Shown here piece by piece: positions 1-7,557 of a stretch of DNA of 64,000 nucleotides. Source of the DNA: Agrococcus sp. ProA11 (lineage in GTDB: Bacteria > Actinomycetota > Actinomycetes > Actinomycetales > Microbacteriaceae). The notes under the pieces were generated by a model. The model ran no database searches. It saw nothing but the letters and a program-made list of their open reading frames with translations, and had not been told where the DNA came from. The position numbers and the translations under genes are program-made. Each line of letters starts with the position of its first letter. Within the stretch, counting starts at the first letter, position 1. The stretch lies in the NCBI RefSeq assembly GCF_039880525.1, contig NZ_CP156989.1, positions 2,170,001-2,234,000 on the forward strand, read 5' to 3'.

Positions 1-595
1 GCCGCACGCTGCCCTTGCGACAGCCCGAGAGCACCATCCACTCCCCGTTCGCCGTCTCGGCGAGCTGCTCGAGCTCGAACACCGGCCTGCCCTTCTCGCC
101 CGGGCCGTGCATGTCGGAGGTCAGGTAGCCGTCGGTGAGCGCGGTGGCGAGCGCCGTGTAGCCGGCCGGGCCGGTCGCGAGCGCCACGAGGTGACTGCCG
201 TCGGGGTCGGGGATGCCGTGCTGAGGCGCCTCGAGGCCGAGCGTGAACTCGGTGCCGAACACGGTCGGCAGCTCGGCCTCTGCGGCGGCCTCGGCAAAGC
301 GCACGGCGCCGTAGAGCCCATCGTGGTCGACGAGCGCGAGCGCCTCGAGCCCGAGCCTGCGCGCCTCGTTGACGAGCTCTGCCGGGCTGGAGGCACCGTC
401 GAGGAAGGAGTAGTGCGAGTGCGCGTGCAGCTCGGCATAGGGGGTCGTCGCCCCTGGCGCGGGCACGCGGATGCGCGGCCGGCGCGCCTCCTCGAGCTCG
501 GCCGCGACGGCGGTCTTGCCCGCGCTGACGTCGCGGTCGCTGAGGATGCCCTCGAGCTCGCGCCAGGGCATCGACGGGTTGTTCCAGCCAGCCAT
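1..595 (-). CDS. dnaE2: Error-prone DNA polymerase DnaE2, N-terminal part (cut by window edge)
   Basis: This is the N-terminal 198 codons of the C-family polymerase of the ImuA'-ImuB-DnaE2 mutasome, which performs translesion synthesis after DNA damage. The reverse strand reads from an ATG at 595 and includes a PHP-domain start with AELHAHSHYSFLDGASSPAE, whose HxH motif is typical of DnaE2 and replicative DnaE PHP domains. A strong ribosome binding site (GGAGGGGGAG) lies just upstream of this ATG. imuB ends 121 bp upstream on the same strand, so the two are probably co-transcribed from the SOS-boxed promoter at about 2290. The rest of the gene lies outside the window. Assignment to DnaE2 rather than the replicative DnaE1 rests on the adjacent imuB. 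Confidence 0.9.
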   Translation of the reverse strand, partial: MAGWNNPSMPWRELEGILSDRDVSAGKTAVAAELEEARRPRIRVPAPGATTPYAELHAHSHYSFLDGASSPAELVNEARRLGLEALALVDHDGLYGAVRFAEAAAEAELPTVFGTEFTLGLEAPQHGIPDPDGSHLVALATGPAGYTALATALTDGYLTSDMHGPGEKGRPVFELEQLAETANGEWMVLSGCRKGSVR

Positions 596-608
596 CCGCT
601 CCCCCTCC

Positions 609-679
609 GTCCGTCAACCGGTCCAGTGGTCGCGCAGCCGAAATATCGGTCCGCCAGACCACAGGACCGGTTGACGGAC
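609..679. repeat. Long inverted repeat between imuB and dnaE2
   Basis: Two 23-bp arms (609-631 and 657-679) starting GTCCGTCAACCGGTCC match with one mismatch and enclose a 25-bp centre containing the near-palindrome CCGAAATATCGG. In the imuB-dnaE2 transcript this would form a very stable hairpin just before the dnaE2 ribosome binding site. It could act as a partial terminator, protect or process the transcript, or be a dispersed REP-like element. No second copy was seen in the window. Confidence 0.8.
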
Positions 680-716
680 GAGAGTCGGGTGGCAGGCGGC
701 AGTGCGGCGTCGATCG

Positions 717-2276
717 TCAGGCATAGCGGCCCTCCGCGAGCCATGCGCCATCGACGTGCAGCAGCACCCACGCCTCGCCCTCGCCGTCGAGCAGCTGCAC
801 GCGGTGCACCGTGTCGCCCAGCTCGCGGCGCCGGATCGGCCACGGCCCCGCCCACGCCACGACTCGGCGGCGAGGCGCCGCGGGTGGTGAGAACACGGCG
901 GGGGATGCATCGCGCACGTCGAGCGCACCGGGCTCGACCGAGCGCCCCTCCGCGTCGGTGAGCAGCACCGGCAGCGGCGGCCGGAAGACGACGCTCGGGC
1001 GCGGGGCCGGCAGCGCGCCCGGCCATGGCCCGGCGGACTGCACCGGTGCCGCATCCCCCCAAGGCGTGAGCACACCCCGCTCGGCCAGCAGCCGGCCACC
1101 ACCGGTGGCGGCGGTCAGCACCGCCTCGCGGCCGAGCATGCGCTGCAGCCGTTCGAGCGCGTGCTTGGTGCGGTCGTCGATGTCGCCGCCGCCCCACAGC
1201 CCCGGCATGTGCTCGGCGTCGGCGTCGAGGCGCTCGGGGCTCGCCTGCACCTCCACGAGCGCCGAGCCGAGCTCGCTCTCGGTGAGCTGCCACCGCATCC
1301 GATCGACGATGTCGCCCGCGCGCAGGAAGCCGGGTTGGCGCCAGAGCCGCTCGCTCACGCGCCCCTCCTCGCCGCGCAGCAGGATGCGGATCTCGCTGCA
1401 CACCAGCCGCTGCTCCGCCAGCTGCCGCACGAAGCGGTCGACCGGCTCGCGCACCGCGAGCGCCAGTTCGGCGACGCCCTCGATGCCCGGTTCGAAGACG
1501 AGCCGCAGGGCCCGCTCCTCGCCCAGCCCCGCCTCATCGATGCGTCGATCGTCGAGCCCGCGGGCGCGGGCGAGCGCGACGAGGCCGGCGGGGCCGAAGC
1601 GGTCGCGCACGCTGTCGTCGGGCAGCTGCCCGAAGCCGCCGAGCGTGTGCACCCCGAGGCGATGGAGCATGCTCGGCAGCTCGTCGTCGCCAAGCACGCT
1701 CACCGGCAGCGAGCTCAGGAACTCGCGGCTGCGCCCGTCGGGCACGATCGTCTCGCTGCCCGCGCCCACCGCGAGCTCCGCCGTGAAGCGGTCGTCGGCA
1801 ACGCCGAAGGCCGCAGTCAGCCCGAGTGGCGCGAGCGCAGCGCGCACCGCCTCGAGCGCGCGCGGCTCGGAGCCGTAGAACCTGCTCGCCCCGCGCATCC
1901 GGAAGGCCAGCGCACCATCGCCGATGGGCTGCGCCGCCGGCACCACCGCGAGCACCGCGCGCACGACGCGCTCGAAGGCGAGCGCCTCCCCCACCGGATC
2001 GGCAGGCGCGAGCGCGAGCATGGGAGACGCCGCTTGCGCATCGCGCACCCGCATGCCGATCCGCACGCCATCGCTGCGAGCCCCGGCATCGCAGGCGACG
2101 ATGCGCAGGCCGTGCACCACGGCACCCGGCGCGCCGACCTCGCCGCCGGCGGGCAGCGCTCCGGTTTGACGCGCGACGACGACCGGCCAGTCGGGCACGC
2201 GGAGCACACCGACGCGGCTGTCCCGCGGCCGCGCACCTCGCGGCTCGGCACCGCGCTCGATCGTCTCGCTGGTCAC
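717..2276 (-). CDS. imuB: ImuB-like Y-family DNA polymerase homologue
   Basis: ImuB is a non-catalytic Y-family polymerase relative that links DnaE2 and ImuA' to the beta clamp during SOS mutagenesis. The 519-residue product has the ImuB opening motif LRVPDWPVVVARQ near residues 25-37 and a helix-hairpin-type segment (LHRLGVHTLGGFGQLP). The acidic catalytic pattern expected of active DinB-type enzymes was not seen, as is usual for ImuB. The GTG at 2276 was chosen because the SOS box sits immediately upstream at 2287-2302. A longer TTG-initiated reading from 2312 would place that operator inside the gene. dnaE2 follows on the same strand after a 121-bp gap holding a large hairpin. Confidence 0.88.
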   Translation of the reverse strand: MTSETIERGAEPRGARPRDSRVGVLRVPDWPVVVARQTGALPAGGEVGAPGAVVHGLRIVACDAGARSDGVRIGMRVRDAQAASPMLALAPADPVGEALAFERVVRAVLAVVPAAQPIGDGALAFRMRGASRFYGSEPRALEAVRAALAPLGLTAAFGVADDRFTAELAVGAGSETIVPDGRSREFLSSLPVSVLGDDELPSMLHRLGVHTLGGFGQLPDDSVRDRFGPAGLVALARARGLDDRRIDEAGLGEERALRLVFEPGIEGVAELALAVREPVDRFVRQLAEQRLVCSEIRILLRGEEGRVSERLWRQPGFLRAGDIVDRMRWQLTESELGSALVEVQASPERLDADAEHMPGLWGGGDIDDRTKHALERLQRMLGREAVLTAATGGGRLLAERGVLTPWGDAAPVQSAGPWPGALPAPRPSVVFRPPLPVLLTDAEGRSVEPGALDVRDASPAVFSPPAAPRRRVVAWAGPWPIRRRELGDTVHRVQLLDGEGEAWVLLHVDGAWLAEGRYA

Positions 2277-2286
2277 TCGACCATGA

Positions 2287-2302
2287 TCGAACACACGTTC
2301 GA
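2287..2302. promoter_or_regulatory. LexA (SOS) box of imuB-dnaE2
   Basis: TCGAACACACGTTCGA is a perfect match to the actinobacterial LexA operator pattern TCGAAC-N4-GTTCGA. It lies 10 bp upstream of the chosen GTG of imuB, so the imuB-dnaE2 transcript should be repressed by LexA and induced by DNA damage. Confidence 0.9.
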
Positions 2303-2395
2303 ATGGAGTCAAGCGGATGCGGTGTGTCGCTTCGGGCTCGGTTCCGACATTCGTGTCGGGGGTCGATGACGCGCGGCTGCTTGTGGGCAGGCGGA

Positions 2396-2425
2396 AGCGC
2401 GGGGCGCACGGTCGCGCCCCGCGCT
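2396..2425 (-). terminator. Terminator hairpin after the chaplin-like gene
   Basis: Perfect 12-bp arms AGCGCGGGGCGC (2396-2407) and GCGCCCCGCGCT (2414-2425) around a 6-nt loop lie just past the stop of the sortase-anchored protein. There is no U-tract, which is common for high-GC actinobacterial terminators. It also insulates imuB from read-through. Confidence 0.75.
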
Positions 2426-2436
2426 CGCCTGCTCGA

Positions 2437-4386
2437 TCAACGCATCGACTGCACGCGACGCGCGCCGATCAGCAGCAGCAGCCCGAGAGCCAGCAGTGCC
2501 AGCCCGATCGGGAGCGCCCCGGTCTGGGTCGCCCCCGTCTGCGGCAGCGACGCTGCCCCAGCGGCCGAGCGATCCACGCCCGTTGCGCCAGCGGTGCGAT
2601 CCAGGACCGAGGCATCGACCTTGCTGTCACCGGAATCGACCGGAGCGTCGGGGTTGCCGGACTCGCCGAGCGCACCCTCCTCGACCTCTTCGCCCGGTGT
2701 TCCGGGCTCGACAGGAGCACCCGGCTCCACCGGGGTACCCGGCTTGACGGGCGCGCCCGGCTCGACAGGCGTTCCAGGCACCGGCGAACCAGGCTCGGGC
2801 GTCGCCGGCTCTCCAGGCGTGACCGGCGTCTCACCATCGGTGGCTCCGGAGTCGATCGTCGAACCCGAGCTCGTCGCATCGCCCAGCACCGCGACCGCGT
2901 TGCCGCCAACGACCACCGGCGCCACAGCACCGATCACCGCCTGCGTTCCGCCGAGCAGGCTGTCATCACCGGACGTCGACGGACCACCCGTCGAACCCAC
3001 CGCGCCCGACGCGCTCGAACCCGAGCTCGTCGCGTCACCGAGCACGGCAACCGCGTTGCCACCGGCGACGACCGGCGCCAGCACATCGGCGACGACCTGC
3101 GTCCCGCCGAACAGGCTGTCATCACCCGACGTCGACGCACCATCCGCCGAACCCGAGCCAGCCGAACCCGCCGAGCCCGACGCGCTCGAACCCGAGCTCG
3201 TCGCGTCACCGAGCACGGCGACCGCGTTGCCGCCCACGACGACCGGCGCCAGCACATCGGCGACGACCTGCGTCCCACCGAGCACGCTGTCATCACCCGA
3301 CGTCGACGCACCATCCGCCGAACCCGAACCAGCCGAACCCGCCGAACCCGACGCGCTCGAACCCGAGCTCGTCGCGTCACCCAGCACCGCGACCGCGTTG
3401 CCACCGACGACGACCGGCGCCAGCACGTCGGCGACGACCTGCGTCCCACCGAGCACGCTGTCATCACCCGACGTCGACGCACCATCTGCCGAACCCGAAC
3501 CAGCCGAATCCGCCGAGCCCGACGCGCTCGAACCCGAGCTCGTCGCGTCGCCCAGCACCGCGACCGCGTTGCCACCGACGACCACCGGCGCCACAGCACC
3601 GATCACCGCCTGCGTCCCGCTGAGCACGCTGTCATCACCCGACGTCGACGCACCATCCGCCGAACCCGAGTCAGTCGAACCCGCCGAACCCGACGCGCTC
3701 GAACCCGAGCTCGTCGCATCGCCCAGCACCGCGACCGCGTTGCCGCCGGCGACGACCGGCGCCAGCACATCGGCGACGACCTGCGTCCCGCCGAGCAGGC
3801 TGTCGTCACCCGACGTCGACGCACCATCTGCCGAACCCGAGCCGTCACTCGTCGCCGAAGCGCTCGAGTCAGAACTCGTCGCGTCACCCAGCACCGCAAC
3901 CGCGTTGCCGCCGACCGTCACGGGTGCAGCAACATCCGCCACGGCCTGCGAGCCGGACAGCAGCCCGTCATCGCCCGACGTCGCCGCACCAGCGGCGCTG
4001 CCAGAGGACGAGGACGACTCCGCCGTCGAGCCCGAGCTCGACGCGTCGCCCAGCACGGCGATCGCATTGCCGCCCACCGTCACCGGTGCATCGACCGCGA
4101 TGAGCGCTGCGTTGCCCGAGAGCACGCCCCCGATGCCCGACGTGTCGACATCTGCCGATGGTGTCGTCGCGGTCGAGGACGCCGCCGAGTCGCTCGACTC
4201 GGCATCGCCGAGTAGCGCGACCGCATTGCCGCCGACCGTGATGGGTGCCGAGAGCGACACCACTGTCTGATTGCTGGATCCGACACCTTCGTCGGTGTCT
4301 GTCGCACTGGCGATGCCAGTGCCCGCGGCCCACAGGCCGCCCGCGACCGCTGCTGTGCACAGCGCTCGCCACATGAGGTTGTTCAT
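2437..4386 (-). CDS. Sortase-anchored surface protein with nine chaplin-like repeats
   Basis: A 649-residue exported cell-wall protein. It has a signal peptide (residues 1 to about 28, ending near GIASA), nine repeats of about 57-65 residues each containing GGNAVAVLGDA or a close variant followed by a Ser/Gly/Asp-rich linker, a Pro-rich wall-spanning stretch of EPGTPVEPGAP units, then LPQTG, a hydrophobic helix and a basic tail. The GGNA(V/I)AVLGD core resembles the hydrophobic heart of chaplins, the amyloid-forming surface proteins of Streptomyces, but the paired cysteines of long chaplins are absent. Role is inferred: surface coat or aggregation. The ribosome binding site (GGGAAGG) overlaps a folded intercistronic region at 4398-4477. 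The gene lies downstream of a second secreted repeat protein on the same strand. Confidence 0.82.
   Translation of the reverse strand: MNNLMWRALCTAAVAGGLWAAGTGIASATDTDEGVGSSNQTVVSLSAPITVGGNAVALLGDAESSDSAASSTATTPSADVDTSGIGGVLSGNAALIAVDAPVTVGGNAIAVLGDASSSGSTAESSSSSGSAAGAATSGDDGLLSGSQAVADVAAPVTVGGNAVAVLGDATSSDSSASATSDGSGSADGASTSGDDSLLGGTQVVADVLAPVVAGGNAVAVLGDATSSGSSASGSAGSTDSGSADGASTSGDDSVLSGTQAVIGAVAPVVVGGNAVAVLGDATSSGSSASGSADSAGSGSADGASTSGDDSVLGGTQVVADVLAPVVVGGNAVAVLGDATSSGSSASGSAGSAGSGSADGASTSGDDSVLGGTQVVADVLAPVVVGGNAVAVLGDATSSGSSASGSAGSAGSGSADGASTSGDDSLFGGTQVVADVLAPVVAGGNAVAVLGDATSSGSSASGAVGSTGGPSTSGDDSLLGGTQAVIGAVAPVVVGGNAVAVLGDATSSGSTIDSGATDGETPVTPGEPATPEPGSPVPGTPVEPGAPVKPGTPVEPGAPVEPGTPGEEVEEGALGESGNPDAPVDSGDSKVDASVLDRTAGATGVDRSAAGAASLPQTGATQTGALPIGLALLALGLLLLIGARRVQSMR
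2860..4255. repeat. Tandem in-gene repeats encoding GGNAVAVLGD units
   Basis: About nine tandem units of roughly 170-190 bp lie within the surface-protein gene. Units between about 2880 and 3790 are nearly identical at DNA level (for example the phrase GTCATCACCCGACGTCGACG recurs), while the units nearest the N-terminus (above 3850) are more diverged. Such near-identity is expected to allow copy-number change by recombination. Confidence 0.85.
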
Positions 4387-4397
4387 GGTTCTGCCTT

Positions 4398-4477
4398 CCC
4401 TGATTGGAGTGATCTGCCGTTCCGCACCGGAACGGCTGCATGCCGCGCAAGCGCGGCCGCGGATCGCTCAATCAGGG
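4398..4477 (-). promoter_or_regulatory. Three-stem folded region between two surface-protein genes
   Basis: An outer 9-bp stem pairs CCCTGATTG (4398-4406) with CAATCAGGG (4469-4477). Inside it lie two perfect hairpins: GCCGTTCCG/CGGAACGGC (4416-4424, 4428-4436) and GCCGCGC/GCGCGGC (4442-4448, 4451-4457). The lower outer arm abuts the GGGAAGG ribosome binding site of the chaplin-like gene, and the upper arm overlaps the stop codon of the upstream gene. It could act as a terminator with partial read-through, or gate translation of the downstream gene. The function is inferred. Confidence 0.6.
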
Positions 4478-5598
4478 CTGGCGGTGTGCTCCTCGACGAT
4501 CGAGGCGGGGGCGCGGTCGTGATCGACTGCGCCCGCCTGCCCGCCCGAGAGCTCGGGCAGCAGGTGGTCATGGATGTCAGCGGGTGACGCCGCCGCCGCG
4601 CCGCTCGCGCTGCCCGCGCCTGCGGGCGCAGCAGGTACGGCGGCCGGAGCAGGGGCAGCGGGTTCGCCGATCGGCACCGAACGGTCGATCGATTCGGCTG
4701 ATTCTGTGACGCCCGGCGGTGTCGCGTCAGGGACGTCGAGCATGTTCCCGAAGCCGATGGCTGCGCCCACGAGCGCATGCAGGCTCGACGTCGGAATGGG
4801 TTCGGATGGGTCGTTGCCGTTGAGGCGCTGCGCGGGCACGGAGGTCGTGGTCCCGTCTGAGCCTGTCTGCGGTTCGGCGATCGCGCCGACGGGATCCGCT
4901 GGCGCGGGCTGCGCGATCGTTCCGGGAGCTTCACCGGGTGCCCCAGGCGCCGTGGGGCTCTCTGCAGCCGGTTCCGCGGGCGTGGCTGGCGTGATCTCGC
5001 CGACCGTCTCCTCCACGACGTCGACGACAGGCTCGACGACGGGCGCCACGACGTCGCCGCCCAGCGTGTCGTCGACGATCGCAACCGTGTCGTCGACGAC
5101 GCCGATGGCCGGTTCGGTGACCGGGGTCAGCGGAGCGGTGACCGGAGCGAGCACGTCCGCCACAGGAGCGACGACGGCATCGATCACGGGAGCGGTCGGA
5201 GCGACTGCCGCCTCGACGACCGGGGTGATCGGTGCCGTGACGCTCTCGACGACGGGAGCGACGATCGTGGTCGCGGGCGCAAGCTCGTCGGCAATGGCAC
5301 TGACGGGCTCGGTCGCCGCTTCGACGACTGTGCCGACAGGCTCGACGACTGTGCCGACAGGCTCGACCACCGCGCCGACAGGCTCGATCACCGCGCCGAC
5401 AGGTTCGACCACCGTGCCGACCAGGTCACCGACATCGGCGACCAGCCCGGTCAGACCTCCGCGGTCATCGCCGAGTCCGCTGGCGTGAGCGGGCGCTCCG
5501 GCGAGGAGGGAGAGCGAGACTGCACCGATGGCGACGGCGCCGCTCGCGAGCGCGAGGCGCACGATGCGGAGCGGTCCGCGTGCTGCGATCGCTCCCAT
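4468..5598 (-). CDS. Secreted Val-Glu-Pro-Val-Gly repeat protein of unknown function
   Basis: A 376-residue exported protein. It has a basic N-terminus, a hydrophobic core and a probable signal peptidase site after APAHA (about residue 39), followed by tandem VVEPVG(T/A) heptad-like units and longer APVVE/APVTAP repeats to about residue 200. The remainder is Pro/Ala/Glu-rich. No LPXTG motif or C-terminal membrane helix is visible, so it is likely secreted or loosely wall-associated. The ATG at 5598 has a good GGAGG ribosome binding site. It precedes the sortase-anchored chaplin-like protein on the same strand with an 81-bp gap, suggesting joint expression and a shared surface role. No enzymatic motif was recognised. 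Confidence 0.7.
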   Translation of the reverse strand: MGAIAARGPLRIVRLALASGAVAIGAVSLSLLAGAPAHASGLGDDRGGLTGLVADVGDLVGTVVEPVGAVIEPVGAVVEPVGTVVEPVGTVVEAATEPVSAIADELAPATTIVAPVVESVTAPITPVVEAAVAPTAPVIDAVVAPVADVLAPVTAPLTPVTEPAIGVVDDTVAIVDDTLGGDVVAPVVEPVVDVVEETVGEITPATPAEPAAESPTAPGAPGEAPGTIAQPAPADPVGAIAEPQTGSDGTTTSVPAQRLNGNDPSEPIPTSSLHALVGAAIGFGNMLDVPDATPPGVTESAESIDRSVPIGEPAAPAPAAVPAAPAGAGSASGAAAASPADIHDHLLPELSGGQAGAVDHDRAPASIVEEHTASPD

Positions 5599-5707
5599 GC
5601 CTGCCTCCGAAGTCGTGACCTTCCCGGGTGCTCACGCCCGACGCTACGCCGATCGCGCAGGAAAGCAAGACAATCTCAGATCATTCCCAGGTTTGGGAGC
5701 CGTCGGA

Positions 5708-6403
5708 TCAGGCGGCAGGCTGGTGCAGGAGCTCTCGGCTCGCATCGTGCACGGCGGCCGTCGCGCCGTCACCGGCGATCGGGATGCGCGCACGGCTCGG
5801 CGCCCCACCGGATGCGACCTCGACGATGAGGCCGCCGGTGGCGATCCTCCCGTCGCCATCGGCGAGACCCTGCCACTCGGCGCGCACACTGCGCACGACG
5901 GTCGCGGCATTCGGCCACGGACCCGCGATGAGCAGCGTCGACGAGGCCTGCCGCAGCCGCGCGGCGAGCCGTGCAGCGTCGGTGGGTGAGACGCGGCCAG
6001 GCGAAGCAGCCAGCACCACCGGCATGGCCTCCGCCAGGCTCGCGACCACGTCGAGCCATGAGCGACCCGGGTGCGGCACGAGCGCAACCCGGTCGATCGG
6101 CACACCCAGATCGCGGGCAGCCTCGATGCCGAGATCGGGCATGCCGACGATCGCGCCCCACGCGCCGGGAGGCATGGCGGCTCCCAAGCACGCGAGCGCC
6201 AGCCCGCGCGACTCGATGCTGTGCGCCACCCCCGAGCGCAGTCGGCGGACCACCTCGTCGAGCCCCTCCGGCACCGACTCGTCGACCGCCGGGACTGCCT
6301 GCACAGCCGACGCCTGCTGCATGCCTCGCAGTCGAGCACGCAGCGCCTCGACCGTCGCCGTGCGATCCTCACCCGCACGGCGCTCGAGCCTCGTCGATGC
6401 CAT
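5708..6403 (-). CDS. imuA': ImuA'-like SOS mutagenesis protein
   Basis: The 231-residue product matches the actinobacterial ImuA' type. That is a divergent RecA-like protein that works with ImuB and DnaE2 in damage-induced translesion synthesis. Visible hallmarks are LGVPIDRVALVPHPGRSW (about residues 100-117), a following PVVLAASPG segment, and LLIAGPWPNA. The ATG at 6403 was chosen because GGAGGG lies 7 nt upstream; further ATGs upstream would run into the LexA box. It has its own SOS box at 6420-6435. The usual imuA'-imuB-dnaE2 order is interrupted here by two surface-protein genes (2437-5598), so the mutasome is expressed from two damage-inducible promoters. Confidence 0.78.
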   Translation of the reverse strand: MASTRLERRAGEDRTATVEALRARLRGMQQASAVQAVPAVDESVPEGLDEVVRRLRSGVAHSIESRGLALACLGAAMPPGAWGAIVGMPDLGIEAARDLGVPIDRVALVPHPGRSWLDVVASLAEAMPVVLAASPGRVSPTDAARLAARLRQASSTLLIAGPWPNAATVVRSVRAEWQGLADGDGRIATGGLIVEVASGGAPSRARIPIAGDGATAAVHDASRELLHQPAA

Positions 6404-6419
6404 CCCCATCCCTCCATTC

Positions 6420-6435
6420 TCGAACATGTGTTCGA
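6420..6435. promoter_or_regulatory. LexA (SOS) box of imuA'
   Basis: TCGAACATGTGTTCGA is a perfect TCGAAC-N4-GTTCGA operator 16 bp upstream of the chosen imuA' start. It may also influence the divergent sugar kinase gene starting at 6529. Confidence 0.9.
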
Positions 6436-6528
6436 ATGCAGCAAGCTGTGCGGCGTGTCGAAGCATCGGCGCTCATGCGAAGATCGAACCAATCCATCCC
6501 TCGCGGGATCCCAGCGTCAGGAGGCCTG

Positions 6529-7500
6529 ATGGCGCCCACCGCCGACGACCTGAGCGTCGCATCGACCGCTGACGCATCGACGCCCGACGCCGCCTTCCTG
6601 TGCGTCACCACGAACCCTGCGATCGATATCACCTACACGATGGACGAGCTGCGGATCGGCACCAGCCACCGCGTCGAGACGGGCCTCTCCCGGGCCGGCG
6701 GCAAGGGCGTCAATGTCGCGCGCGTGCTCCACCAGCACCACGAGCCCGCCATGGTCATCGCGCCCATCGGCGGGCCCGTGCGCGTGCTCTTCGTGCACGA
6801 CCTCGACCGCTCGGGCATCGCCCACCGCCTCATCGAGGTCGAGTCGCCCACCCGCCGCACCACGGCGATCGTCACGCCAGCCGGCACCACCAACCTCAAC
6901 GAGCGCGGCGCCGCCATCTCGCTCGACGACTGGGATCGGCTGCTCGAGATCGTGCGCGCTGAGGTGGCCAGCGCGCGCGTCCTGATCTCCTCCGGCTCCC
7001 TCCCGCCCAAGACCCCGCCCGGCTTCTGCGCGAGCGTCGTCGGGCTGGCCGTCCAGGCCGGCAAGCCCTCGATCATCGACGTCGGCGGCGAGCAGCTGCG
7101 GCACGCCGTGGCCGCAGGCGCCACGGCGGTGAAGCCGAATCGGCACGAGCTGCTGGATGCGATGGGCGGCACCGATCCGCTCGACGCCGCGCGCAGGCTC
7201 GCCGCCGAGGGCACCGGCACCGTCTTCGCCTCGCTCGACATCGAGGGGATGCTCGCGGTGCTGCCCGATGGCCGTGCCTGGCACGCGCAACTCGACCGGG
7301 TGCTGGAGGGCAACCCGACCGGCGCGGGCGATGCGGCCGTCGCCGCGATCGCCCAGGCGGTGGCGGAAGGAACGACGATCGAGGAGCAGCTGGCGCGCGC
7401 GGCAGCCTGGTCGAGCGCAGCAGTGCTGTCACCGCAGGCGGGCTCGATCGCCGACGCGGCAGCGCTCTCGTCGCGCATCCGCATCACCACCATCGGCTGA
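6529..7500 (+). CDS. PfkB-family sugar kinase (1-phosphofructokinase/tagatose-6-phosphate kinase type)
   Basis: A 323-residue ATP-dependent carbohydrate kinase. The PfkB signatures are visible: GGKGVNVARVL (about residues 62-72) and GNPTGAGDAAVAAI (about 263-276), where the Asp of GAGD is the catalytic base. AVKPNRHELLD (about 203-213) is the nucleotide-proximal motif of the 1-phosphofructokinase branch. CVTTNPAIDITYTM near the N-terminus is also typical of that branch. The exact substrate cannot be read from the sequence. No PTS fructose genes are nearby, so a 1-phosphofructokinase role is uncertain. GGAGG lies 4 nt before the ATG. It is divergent from imuA'. Confidence 0.85.
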   Translation: MAPTADDLSVASTADASTPDAAFLCVTTNPAIDITYTMDELRIGTSHRVETGLSRAGGKGVNVARVLHQHHEPAMVIAPIGGPVRVLFVHDLDRSGIAHRLIEVESPTRRTTAIVTPAGTTNLNERGAAISLDDWDRLLEIVRAEVASARVLISSGSLPPKTPPGFCASVVGLAVQAGKPSIIDVGGEQLRHAVAAGATAVKPNRHELLDAMGGTDPLDAARRLAAEGTGTVFASLDIEGMLAVLPDGRAWHAQLDRVLEGNPTGAGDAAVAAIAQAVAEGTTIEEQLARAAAWSSAAVLSPQAGSIADAAALSSRIRITTIG

Positions 7501-7545
7501 CCCGCAGCCGGGCCCGCCGCCATGTCGTGGCGCCGGAACCGCTGG

Positions 7546-7551
7546 TACGGT
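7546..7551 (+). promoter_or_regulatory. -10 element of a leaderless transcript (GNAT gene)
   Basis: TACGGT ends 6 nt before the ATG at 7558, placing the expected transcription start on the start codon itself. No ribosome binding site is present, consistent with leaderless translation. Confidence 0.6.
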
Positions 7552-7557
7552 GTGCGC

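Noticed and set aside
2860-3870. Possible CRISPR-like array because of regularly spaced identical blocks
   Set aside because: The whole unit repeats, there are no unique spacers, and the region encodes GGNAVAVLGD protein repeats in one frame.
1826-4270. An 814-codon open frame and a 632-codon one on the + strand across the surface-protein gene
   Set aside because: They are mirror frames of the repetitive reverse-strand gene; the reverse frame has a signal peptide, LPQTG motif and ribosome binding site.
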